This document shows positions 1 through 11,500 of a stretch of DNA of 64,000 nucleotides, piece after piece. How positions within the stretch are numbered: position 1 is the stretch's first letter; every line of letters starts with the position of its first letter. The notes under the pieces are model-generated. The model did no database searches and had not been told where the DNA came from. It saw nothing but the letters and a program-made list of their open reading frames with translations. Source of the stretch: Pristionchus mayeri (Eukaryota > Nematoda > Chromadorea > Rhabditida > Neodiplogasteridae); contig BTRK01000005.1 of the NCBI GenBank assembly GCA_036245805.1, positions 25,213,474 to 25,277,473 of the forward strand. Direction: 5' to 3'. A program made the position numbers and the translations under genes.

Positions 1-87
1 GTGGGAAATGGAATGAAATGACTTTTCTCTTGATTTTGCTGTTGAAATAATAGTTCAAATGATCGCTGACCCTAATAAGGACATAAC

Positions 88-425
88 GGGGGGGGGGGGA
101 CATTTGCGCAACTAAGCACCTCTCGCTTGGCAGAAGGCGTAGCAACTTGGGAGTTGTTTCATTGTTATCAGTATGCCCTGTACTACATTTGCATATATAC
201 ATTTTGTTACCAGGCGATATTGAGTTTTACCCCAAATCAACGACCCGGGGTTCATGGAATATGGATTTCCATGAACCCCTATACGTTGAAACTCAATATC
301 GCCTGGTAACAAAATGTATATATGAAAATGTAGTACAGGGCATACTGGTAATAATGAAACAACTCCCAAGTTGCTACGTTTTCTGCCAAGCGAGAGGTGC
401 TTGGTTGCGCAAATGTCGTCCCCCC
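88..425. mobile_element. G-tract MITE, copy 1 (palindromic)
   Basis: The element begins with a run of G and ends with a run of C, and its two halves are inverted repeats: GACATTTGCGCAAC on the left pairs with its complement on the right. GACATAAC at 80-87 is repeated at 426-433 and looks like the target-site duplication. The arms carry family landmarks (ACTTGGGAGTTGTTTCAT, GTTACCAGGCGAT, CATTTGCATATATA). Related copies lie near 21340, 29347, 33453, 42739, 43718 and 63815. No transposase is encoded, so it is non-autonomous. The duplication length suggests a Mutator-like or similar source, which is inference. Confidence 0.75.
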
Positions 426-433
426 GACATAAC

Positions 434-860
434 TAGCTTTCGAGGACTGCGCTTTTTGGCGCAAACCACTCGTTGGAAAGCTCTCGTTGAGATGCACACA
501 CTGGTAAAATTTGAGCTGCTATTTTACCTACACTTTTGAGAAAATTGGCTTTGAATGTAGCACAGTTAAAATTGACTTTCATGGAAAATGGTTTGTATGG
601 ATCGATAGAGCACGAAAAAAGAGTGGGGGTCCCTCAGAGTAATATTTTCGTATATCCACCACTAGAATCACAAAAATCGCGATCAAAGTGGAAGCAGCCT
701 GCAACCGACCCGGTGTAGGGAGCTCCAAAATGAAGTATGCAAATTGGGACTTTGGGGGTCAGTCAGGCATGCCTTGGAATGATCAAAACCGGCAAGAACC
801 CATTTGACGATTGTCTCTCCATTCCCTGCTTCAGCTCGATTCTCTCGTGAGAGGCGTGAT
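434..860. repeat. Half of an ATATCACGCC-family foldback
   Basis: This stretch matches the right arm of the foldback at 10031-11090: shared blocks are ATTTTCGTATATC, GGGACTTTGGGGG and CAGGCATGCC, and it ends in the same terminal sequence (TCTCGTGAGAGGCGTGATAT). The left arm is absent. It abuts the next element end to end, so the two terminal repeats form a perfect 40-bp palindrome around position 861. Confidence 0.6.
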
Positions 861-1296
861 ATCACGCCTCTCACGAGAGAATGAGGACAACCGTGCTACA
901 GTCTGAAAATGCAATTTGCGTGTTTAGATGATCTAGGGGTAATCCACGTTTCTGAGTCCGTTTCCGGGCAAAGCGGCTTCCCATCTTGATCAGCGGCTGC
1001 AGCACCTTGCTGCAGAAATTTCACTCTCACTTTGGAGGCTCTGATAATGTGTTCAAAATGTTTCATTTGAGCTGAAATTTGGCGTGTAGGCATCAATTAT
1101 GTTCTTCCATAAATCACCCGATCGATTTTTCGGTAGATCAAAAGTTGACCTCTGAGAAGTTTTCGCTCCATAACTTTAACAGTTCATTAAATTCTGCGTC
1201 GACATGATTGTTTTCAGATTTTTCCCATCTGGTATAAATAGGTTTATAAACGAAAAACAGTGAAAATGTGCAGTATTCCCCCGTTCGCACTGCGCG

Positions 1297-1360
1297 CAAA
1301 GGCTAGTAAGCTGTTTCATTTCGTATCGCGTCGACCAGTGTTCGACACCCGCTCGGTTCA
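1297..1360 (+). other. tRNA-like segment, left arm of FB-A1
   Basis: AGTAAGCTG is followed about 30 nt later by a B-box-like GTGTTCGACACC, the spacing of a tRNA gene. I find no paired acceptor stem, so this is a degenerate tRNA-derived sequence and not a functional tRNA gene. Confidence 0.35.
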
Positions 1361-1561
1361 AAACTTTTTGCCTGATTTTCTTCATCATTTAACAGTGATC
1401 GCAAGCTCAAATATTCCTTCTAATTGCTCAATTTTATCCACTCACTCATCAAACCACGACACTTCCCCCATCAGTCCATTCTGAATGAGCGTATAATCGA
1501 CGAGAAGGCATAAAGAAATTAATAATTACCATGGAAAGGATGAATAAAATCAGGCAGTTTT

Positions 1562-1625
1562 ACACCGACCGGGAGTCGAACCCTGGTCGACGCCATTCGA
1601 AATGAAACAGCTTACCACTTTTGCA
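1562..1625 (-). other. tRNA-like segment, right arm of FB-A1
   Basis: On the minus strand GTGGTAAGCTG is followed by a B box, GGGTTCGACTCCC, flanked by pairing CCAG...CGG bases. It is the inverted partner of 1297-1360 and has the better B box of the two. The acceptor stem is not recognisable. Confidence 0.4.
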
Positions 1626-2197
1626 CGCAGTGCAAACAGAGGAACACTGCACATTTTCACTGTTTTTCGTTCATAAACCTACTTATACCAGATGGGAAAA
1701 ATCTGAAAAAAATCTTGTCGACGCAGAATTTAATTCTCTAAAAGATGCAAAAGTTTGGTTTGTGTCCACTCCGAACGGTTAAAGTTATATAACGAAAACT
1801 GCTCAGAGGTCAACTTTTGATCTACCGAAAAATCGATTGGGTGATTCATAGAAGAATCATAATTTATGCCTACACGCCAAATTGCAGCTCAAATGAAGCA
1901 TTTTGAACCCATTATCAGAGCCTCCAAAGTGAGAGTCTGAAATTTCTGCAGCAAGGCGCTGCAGTCGCTGATCAAGTTGGGAAGCCGCTTTGCCCGGAAT
2001 CGGACTCAGAAGCGTGGATTACCCCTAGATCATCTAAATACCCAAATTCGCTTTTCCAGATTGTACCATGATATCACCGATTTGTCCTAAATATCTCGTG
2101 AGAGGCGTGATATCTGGAAAAAACACAATTGGCACGAAATGAATTTAATACTCGCGCTTCATTGACGCGCACGTTTGTAGGGCGGAGCTTCGGAATA

Positions 2198-2372
2198 AGT
2201 CCGGTTTTTGAACGCAGGATGCGCGCCACTTTTGCGAAGTGGCGCCACGCACACCTCATTTTGCATACTCTCTTGTCGTGGATACTCAGAGAGAAAGAGT
2301 GTGCAAACGAGGAGTGCGTGGCCGCGCCGCTTCGAAAAAGTGGCGCGCATCCTGCATTGAAAACCGGGGTAT
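2198..2372. repeat. GC-rich inverted repeat upstream of rpn-8
   Basis: CGCAGGATGCGCGCCACTTT at about 2213 is inverted at 2339-2360 around a short centre. The same motif recurs in inverted arms at about 44630 and 46260, so this is a dispersed MITE family. It lies about 190 bp upstream of the rpn-8 start and may overlap promoter sequence. Confidence 0.55.
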
Positions 2373-2558
2373 GTCGATACGCGCATCAGCTGCATCAGCG
2401 AATGATGATGATTTTTTCTCAATTCACTACCTTCAACTTTAGAAATGATTCTCTGTACATTCTCAACAATATTATTATTTTTTGTGCGCCTTATTATTTT
2501 TTTTGATGACTTCCGTTTTGCTAATTTGCGTGTATTGGCAGTTCTGATTTAAGTTCGA
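2373..2558 (+). promoter_or_regulatory. rpn-8 5' region with possible trans-splice acceptor
   Basis: AT-rich leader before the rpn-8 ATG. TATTGGCAG ends at 2541, 17 nt before the start codon, and would serve as an acceptor for a spliced leader or a 5' UTR intron. No TATA box is convincing. The acceptor role is inference. Confidence 0.3.
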
Positions 2559-5500
2559 ATGGCCCCGCACAAGAAGGATAGCGTGGCTCCTGTAGCTGCA
2601 CCTGCAGCAAAACCCAAGACTGACAAGAGCCAGACTCACTGCCTGAGTACGATTCATCAAAATCTTCATGTTAATAAGGTTTGTGTCCACAATATTGTAA
2701 TTCTTATAAATTAATGTTGTAGGTGGTAGTCCACCCTCTAGTACTCCTCTCTGTGGTTGATCACTTCAACCGAGTCAGCAAGAGTCAGGGTGTGAAGCGT
2801 GTCGTCGGTGTTCTTCTCGGCCAATATAAGAAAGACAAAGTTCTTGACATCGGCAACAGTTTCGCAGGTAAATACCATTTTACGGTATTTTTTTTCAATT
2901 TGAGTTTGTTCAACAAATGACAAATTTATCACGGATCTCCTTTAAAAAATGCGAGAAAACGAGACTCCCTTGCGACAGAAAAAAAGTTGGTCAAGGATTT
3001 CGCTGCAGCTAGCAAACTGACCAAAGTTAAGGCATTGAGAACGCCTATCCACTTCAGTTCTAGAAATTTGCGTGTTGAACGAAGTTATGCCCAAATTCGC
3101 TTTTCCACAACTTACAACTTTGGGGGGCAGTATCTCAGTCAGTTTTGACCTACAGGAACCCGGTTTTTTCCATTCGGTGCGTATTCTCATCTATAAATAA
3201 GACCGCTCCTTACAGTAATTACGTCTTGACATAGGTTCGCGCGAACAACTTTTTCTCATCATAATATGCTAATTTTGGACCTTTTCTGAAGCGAATTGTA
3301 CGATTTTTATGTTTGATTTGGATTTCCCACCTCAGAATTGAGGTACGTTCATTGGGCTTATCATACCGCTGCTCAGTAAGCAGAGTCTGTACCCATCTAT
3401 ACTAATAATAATATTTATGCGGTTCAGGTAGAAACGCGAGTACAAAGAGAAAGTTAATGGCAAGAAATTGATGGATTTTTATTGTTGTGGTTCACGAACT
3501 GACTAAACGTAGTTTCTTACGGGTGATTTAGCAAATGGGTCTTAACAGTCTCTACAGACAACAGATGATTACAAATTAAGTTGAGATTATTTAGGAGTCT
3601 TGCTGTTCTATGTGCAAACGATGCTTTCAAATTTTCCTTTCGGAAAGCGGGAATGTGAAGAAGTCACTGTGACATCTGCTAATAGTCCTATATGTGTAGA
3701 AAGTACTAACAGGCAAGTCAACAGCGTTGGCGAAAATTTTGAGAGCAAGCACTATGTCAATGACAATACGGCGAGCATAAAGAGAATGTTGAGAGTTAGG
3801 CACTTCTTTAGTATGTTGTACCAGAATGAGAGGGGTAGGAATGAGGAGGAGGTATGATAGGGTAGGGTATGACAGTTAGTACCATAAGTTAAGTTAGTTA
3901 GTAATTTTAGTAAATAACTCAGGAAAGGTTCACCTAATAGGTACCTAATAAAAACCCTAATAGGTAGCATAGTAGATGACCTATTAGGGTTTTCATTAGG
4001 TACCTAATAGGGAACGAGTGCTTATAGGGTTTCACTAGGGTTTTGTGGGGGGTCGCTTTTAGGTACCTATTAGGGTTTCCCTTCCCAGTAACAGGGGTAC
4101 TGTAAGTGAAATCGTCTTTCGTCATCCTCTGCTCTGTATTAGCATAGCATATTAGCACCTAACTTTATGTTTGCATTAGCATAACATAGTAAATATAAAT
4201 AAGCAACTATTGAACAACAAAAACTTAAAGGAATTGGACTGGCTAAAACAGTGTGAAGATTCTAAGTAGAACAAAAGGAAATCACTAAATAACAATGAAC
4301 GAGTGAGAGCAATATGAGAAATAACCTGACAACAATGTCTTTAACCCCTACTCTTCACTCAGTCGACATGATCTTGAAGTGGTGATATAATCTTGAAGGG
4401 ATGGGCGTCTCCTCCATCGGAGTGAATCTGTAATCATTCATGTAGGAATGAAATATCCAATAAATCGCATTTCCCACCTCTGTCCAATGCAATTTCTGCT
4501 TTCAACTAAGATTAGGACGGACAAATAGGCGTGACGAGCAGAGTTCTCAGGAAGGAATCTAAGAATAAAATCGCATTTCAGGGGGGAGCCCCCCTTCGAC
4601 GTACAGTACCGGACAAAAGTATGGAAACAAATTTCAGATCGTCATAACTTCCATGGGGTTATTAGTGGTTGGGAGTGATAGATAGTGCAATCATGAGAGA
4701 TCATAGCCATATGGTGGGAATCGATAGTGCACCCTTCAGCTATTTGAGGATTGCGAAATACGAAAATTGAATTTTTAAATAAATATTAAACCTATTTCCA
4801 ACCGTTTATATTCAGGCATATTTTATGTTTTTAAAGTACAACTACTGGTCATCACTTTGCACTGTTGAACTCATTGATTGAATTTCGCAATAATTGGGAA
4901 TATCGATTTCAAAAGACATCAAAAATTTCGTAAAATATATCTTCGGTCATTGCAGAGCTACAGAGCTCAAATTTTGCAGGAATCATGCCATCGGTATGGA
5001 GCAACATTGCGCCAAATTTGTGGTCAATCTGAGTGCAAATTCAACAATACGAAAAATGTTGGTCATCAATTTTCATACGTCTATGATCTACCATTCCAGT
5101 CATATTACAAATCTGATTTCATGTTACTAGTTAGAGAAACTAAGCATGATTAAGTATGTGAAATTACAAGGGAAGGTGATTCTCCCCACTCATTTTATGG
5201 TCGGACAATCAGCGATGGTCAGAAGAGATCAAGTCGTCGAATGAGGTATTTGGCGAAAATGAATGGTATCAGAATCGCACGAAATTCGCCCAACAGTTTT
5301 GTTATACCACGTTAACTACGTTGCGTATTGAAATAAAACAAATTTCCATGATATATTCCCGTGAGACCAGATCATATGTTGCTAAATATGACATTTGACG
5401 ACTTGACCATCGCTGATTGTCCGACCATAAAATGAGTGGGGAGAATCACCTTCCCTTGTAATTTCACATACTTAATCATGCTTAGTTTCTCTAACTAGTA

Positions 5501-8500
5501 ACATGAAATCAGATTTGTAATATCACTGGAATGGTAGATCATAGACGTATGAAAATTGATGACCAACATTTTTCGTATTGTTGAATTTGCACTCAGATTG
5601 ACCACAAATTTGGCGCAATGTTGCTCCATACCGATGGCATGATTCCTGCAAAATTTGAGCTCTGTAGCTCCGCAATGACCGAAGATATATTTTACGAAAT
5701 TTTTGATGTCTTTTGAAATCGATATTCCCAATTATTGCGAAATTCAATCAATGAGTTCAACAGTGCAAAGTGATGACCAGTAGTTGTACTTTAAAAACAT
5801 AAAATATGCCTGAATATAAACGGTTGGAAATAGTTTTAATATTTAGTTAAAAATTCAATTTTCGTATTTCGCAATCCTCAAATAGCTGAAGGGTGCACTA
5901 TCGATTCCCACCATATGGCTATGATCTCTCATGATTGCACTATCTATCACTCCCAACCACTAATGTCTACATTAAACCCCATGGAAGTTATGACGATCTG
6001 AAATTTGTTTCCATACTTTTGTCCGGTACTGTATATGGGTCATGGTGAAAAATCTATCGGTAAGTCAAAACTAAGTACCATAACCAATCGATAGTACAGT
6101 ACACCCTGATACCGTATATGGATACTGTAACCCGCGAATATCGCAAACTAACTTTATTTTTAAAAAGTCCTGGTACAGTGCCCAATCGATTGTACAGTAC
6201 CGAAGTCACTACCGTAACCCAGTTCCATGGGTCAGATTCAGTTCCTTCGGTCAAACAATTTTCTAAAATTTTCGAACATTTTTCTAAAAATCCTAAATCG
6301 ATTATAAAATGATTCTACAGTAATGAGAGATACGGTAGGATAATGAAAAATATTTTTACTATCGATTTTAAATTTTTAGAAAAATGTTCCATGGAACTGG
6401 GTTACGGTAGTGACATGGGACAATCCATTGGGCACGGTACCAGGAGTTTTTTTTTAATAAAGTTAATTTGCGATATTCGCCGGTTACGGTATCCATATAC
6501 GGTATCAGGGTGTACTGTACTATCGATTGGTTATGATACTTAGTCTTGACCTACCGATCGATTTTTGACCATGACCCCCCATACCGGAAAGGTGGGGTGC
6601 CTATATTTTTCGTATTGTATACGTCGAGGGGTGCCTATCCGGATGGGCACCCCCCCCCCCCCCCCCCCCCCCGATACAATCCCTGCACATCTATGGTGCC
6701 ATGCCATGCCATGCCCTAAGATGAGACGGAATCTATCTCTGTCTCGCAGACATTATTATATGAACCCGTTCACCTTGCACTCCTACAGAAGGCCAGATTG
6801 AGTGCTGATAGGCGTACAGTTTGTATCTTTAGACTGCTTTGGCTTCGCTTATTACTTTTTATAATTGTGATATTACAGTTCCTTTCGATGAAGATGAAAA
6901 GGATTCGAAGACTTGGTTCCTTGATATGGACTATCTTGACAACATGCACGCTATGTTCCACAAGGTGGCTGCGAAGGAGAAGATCGTTGGTTGGTACCAC
7001 ACAGGTCCAAAGCTAGACAAGGTATCAGCCATAGAGCATAATATTGTATTAGATATTGCAACTGGTTCTCGTTTTCAGAAAGACATTGCAATCAACGAGC
7101 AGCTCAAGAGGTTCTGTCCAAATCCGGTGCTCGTTATCATTGAGGCGAACCCCAAGGAACTAGGTCTGCCAACTGAGGCATACGTTGAGATCCAAGAAGT
7201 TCATGATGTCAGTTTTATGTTTTGTTTTCGTGAAAAATAGTAGAAATTTGTGGCAGTAAAATCCACGGTCCAGAAGGTCATCAAGGGTTGAAACATAGAA
7301 CTATTGTAAGGAAATAATCCGTTCCGCATATTATTGCTATTACTTAAATTTAGGCTGTATTATAATACGATATTTGATTTGCTAGAAGGTCGTGTTTTTG
7401 GATTGGAAATGGATAGTTGGATGTGCAAAAACATAGGGAAAAAATTATGTTAAATTTGAGCTAAGGTCCGTTTTCTGCTGTTTATGGTTGCTCTGTCCTA
7501 GTGTTCTTGTTGTGTCCCTGCTTGTACCCGACAACGGTTCGTAAGGGATATAACTTTATCCACAAATTAGTCGGGGAAATACTAAGAGGGGAAAGGGGAG
7601 CAACTACTCTCCGCTGGGGAGAGAACTAGACTGAAGATGCGAAGAGGGTCAGGAGAGGGAGAGGTCACGCGAGTCGATAACAAGGGGAGACCTCGAGTGA
7701 TCTACCCCACTCGAGGGCGACTACACAGTCTCGTGAGTAGGGGCAACTCTACGATACAACACCTCCCGTCCAAGACTCGAACTTGGGGAGAGTCTGAACA
7801 AATAAAACATACAATAATAGGTGATTAGTCCTCTCGGTAGGACACCTTCGAAGGATCGACTTTCCTGGGGCGAGTCCGACTGCGCGTTGATCTTCTCGGT
7901 GCACATTCCTGTGTCTCACATCCGACTAATCAGGGATCTCGTCCTTATTCATCGCATCCGTCACCAATACACCTTTCCGGTATGGGGGTCATGGTGAAAA
8001 ATCGATCGGTAGGCCAAAACTAAGTACCATAACCAATCGATAGTACAGTGCACCCTGATACCGTATATGGATACCGTAACCCGGGAATATCGCAAACTAA
8101 CTTTATTTTAAAAAAGTCCTGGTACCGTGCCCAATCGATTGTACAGTACCCAAGTCACTACCGTAACCCAGTTCCATGGGTCAGATTCAGTTCCTTCGGT
8201 CAAAAAATTTTCGAACATTTTTCTAAAAATCCTAAATCGATTATAAAATGATTCTACAGTAACGAGAGATACGGTAGGATAGTTAAAAATATTTTTACTA
8301 TCGATTTTAAATTTTTAGAAAAATGTTTGACCCAAGGAACTGGATCTGACCCATGGAACTGGGTTGCGGTAGTGACTTGGGTACTGTACAATCGATTGGG
8401 CACGGTGCCAGGACATTTTAAAAATAAAGTTAGTTTGCGATATTCGCGGGTTACAGTATCCATATACGGTATCAGGGTGTACTGTACTATTGGGGTGTCC

Positions 8501-11500
8501 GGAAAGTTCGTATAATTTTTTGTTTTTATTTTTTATTCAATGCTTTACAATTCTCAGTGACCAATGTATGCCCCCTTCTTTCTCACTACCTCCCTCCAGC
8601 GATTGGGCAGGGTCTCGATTCCTCTCTTCCGGAATGCGGGTTTCTTCGAGACCGCCCAGTTCACAAAAGCCCTCACAACTTCATCTCGATTCTTGAACTT
8701 CTTTCCTTTGCAGAAGTCAGAGAGAGAGCGGAAGCAGTGGTAGTCGCATGGGGAGAGATCCGGGGAATACGGTGGATGGGGAATCCTCCCGATCTTCAGC
8801 TCGTCCATTTTCTTCTGGGTCATCTTCGCTCGATGTGGGCGAGCATTGTCCATCAGAAGAAGAATTTTGCCCTGGTTCAGGAGTCTGGGAGGGACTCTGA
8901 TCGCGACATCTTCCAGTTGTTCAGAGAAGAGGTCGACATTGATGCTGGTGCCAGGGGCGAGGATCTCCCAGTAGATAGGACCGAGCACTGAGAAGAAGAA
9001 GCAGAGGAGTTCCTTCTTTCCGTGCTCTTCCTTCTTCGGGACGGGCGTGGGCTTCTCATCTGCATCCACCCATTGCAATCTCCTCGCAGGGTTATCGTAC
9101 GTGATCCACTTCTCATCTGTAGCTATGATGGAATTGACCCATCGAAGATTGGATCTACGATGGAGTAATTCCCGACAGACTTGAACACGATTTTTCAGCT
9201 GTTCGGGGGAGAGGTCATGGGGAATCACTTGTGGGAGTTTCGGCTTCTTCCCAGATCGATGGAGGATATCGGACACCGTTGATCTGGGAGTACCAGTATC
9301 CTTCTTCAACTCACGCACACTGGCCATGGGCTTGCGCTTCAGTGTGCGGAGAACGAGAGGCTGATCGAGGGAGTGAGGGCTTCCAGAGCGGGGTTGATCA
9401 TCGAGACCAAACTCCCCTTTCTTGAAGCGGGAGCACCACTTATAGCAGAAGGGTATGGAGGGGGCGTCAGCTCCTTCCGACTGGGCCAGGGCAGAGTGGG
9501 CCTCCTTCACGGATCGGCCAAGACGGTAGTAATGAAGTAAAACTGCTCGGAGATAGAGATGGGAGTCCATCACAAGAATCAATGTAGCAACTAGGAGACT
9601 GATTAAATCCTCTCACTACTCAACGTCAGAATGATGCAATACATTGTTGACAAACAGATTGCGCAATCACTGCATTTGATCGCGAACTGACTTTTTTCCG
9701 AAGCATTATACGAACTTTCCGGACACCCCAATATAGATTGGTTATGGTACTTAGTCTTGACCTACCGACCAATTTTTGACCATGGCCCCCTATACGTCGA
9801 GGGGGGGGGGTGCCCACCCCCCCGATTGTATCGTGCCCAACTATGGTTTCATCTCTCTTTCAACTTGTGCAGTTGCTCTTTCACCGGCTATCTTAGCCTC
9901 GGTGACAGCTTGTGCCACTGCACTCTGCGCATTCTTTCTATCAGTATGACACTCCTTCTTCACTCCCGGTATCGCATCGGGTTCATTGGGACCTAGGCGA
10001 AAGAATTTACTCACGAAATTCCTTCCCAGTATATCACGCCTTTCACGAGAGAATCGAGCTGACCATGGGAATAGAGCAAAAAGCGCCAAATGAGTTATAG
10101 CCTTTTTTGGCCACCCTGAGGCATGCCTAAGACTCCCCCAAAGTCTCTTTGTGAACACTTCATTTTGCAACTCACTACACCGAGTTGCATCTCGGCACCT
10201 CCTTCATTGAGAGCGTTTTTCGCGCCTCTCGTGAAATATATACGAAAATTGCCCTCTGAGTGACCCCATCTATTTTTTCGAGCTCTATCGAACTGTATGT
10301 TTCATTTCCTCTGAAACTTAATTTGAACGGTGCTACAGTTCAGTCAACGTTTCTCAAAACTGTAGCTAAAGCCGCAGCTGAAACTTTCGCAGTATGTGCA
10401 GTTTATCACGGGCTATCGAATGAGTGGCTTGTCATGAAAATACAGGGGGCAAACAAGAGTTATGCCAGTTTTACTTTTTCCGATCGTTTGAAGTCCTTTC
10501 ATCCCACTCCGCACCGCGCGTTTTCGAGCGAGTGGAATGAAATGATCCCATTGTTCCATTGTCTCTCCTTTGTAATTTCAGCTCGCTCGCTCGAAAACGC
10601 GCGGTGCGGAGTGGGATGAAAGGACTTCAAACGATCGGAAAAAGTAAAACTGGCATAACTCTTGTTTGCCCCCCCTGTATTTTCATGACAAGCCACTCAT
10701 TCGATAGCCCGTGATTAACTGCACATACTGCGAAAGTTTCAGCTGCGGCTTTACCTACAGTTTTGAGAAACGTATACTAAACTGTAGCACCGTTCAAATT
10801 AAGTTTCAGAGGAAATGAAACATACAGTTCGATAGAGCTCGAAAAAATAGATGGGGTCACTCAGAGGGCAATTTTCGTATATCTTTCACGAGAGGCGCGA
10901 AAAACGCTCTCAATGAAGGAGGTGCCGAGATGCAACTCGGTGTAGTGAGTTGCAAAATAAAGTGTTCACAAAGAGACTTTGGGGGAGTCTTAGGCATGCC
11001 TCAGGATGGCCAAAAACGGCATTTGGCGCTTTTTGCTCCATTCCCAAGAATCGACGTTCTATCTCGATTCTCTGGTGAGAGGCGTGATATTCAGATTCGC
11101 CTTCGAGGTGTACACCTCTCCCTGTGCGGTCTTTCCACCGAGGGCCAGTGTGAGATTGTATTTTCCAGTGAGTTTCATCTTAGTGCCATTCGCACACTTC
11201 GATGGTGCAACATGCACCGTTCTCATAGGAGCACCAATCTCTTTCCAAATCGACTCTGAGATGAGGGAAATATCTGATCCGGTATCAACCAGCATCTCTA
11301 TCTTTCTCCCATTCATCTCCACATTCGTCTTGTATTGATCGACTCCACCGATCAGACCGCTACAGATGAGATTAGCACCTCTCTCTTTGGAATTCTCTTT
11401 AGAATCATGGCGATTCCACTTAGTGCACATTACACTCAGATGTCCCACTCGATCACACTTGTAGCAAGTTGATCCGATGTGGGGGCACGAATCCTCCGTA

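Larger units (their letters stand above)
859..2113. mobile_element. Foldback element with tRNA-like arms (FB-A1)
   Basis: The terminal repeats begin ATATCACGCCTCTCACGAGA and end in the complement. The arms (about 859-1480 and 1530-2113) are inverted repeats with blocks such as GGAGGCTCTGATAAT and TTAAATTCTGCGTCGACATG on both sides. Each arm carries a tRNA-like segment (see 1297-1360 and 1562-1625). No transposase is present. Much internal sequence is shared with the foldback at 40922-42195. Confidence 0.7.
7980..9797. mobile_element. Palindromic MITE, copy 2, split by a mariner
   Basis: The ends match those of 6034-6583 (GGGGGTCATGG...; CCATGGCCCCC). Removing the mariner at 8490-9731 rejoins the two halves at a TA that is intact in copy 1. 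It is inserted within the LTR retrotransposon near its 3' LTR. Confidence 0.75.

Noticed and set aside
4878..5747. Pairs of mirrored open frames in the Tc1-type foldback
   Set aside because: They arise because the two arms are near-identical inverted repeats; there is no transposase similarity or start context.
8557..8991. 144-codon + strand frame
   Set aside because: Antisense shadow of the mariner transposase.
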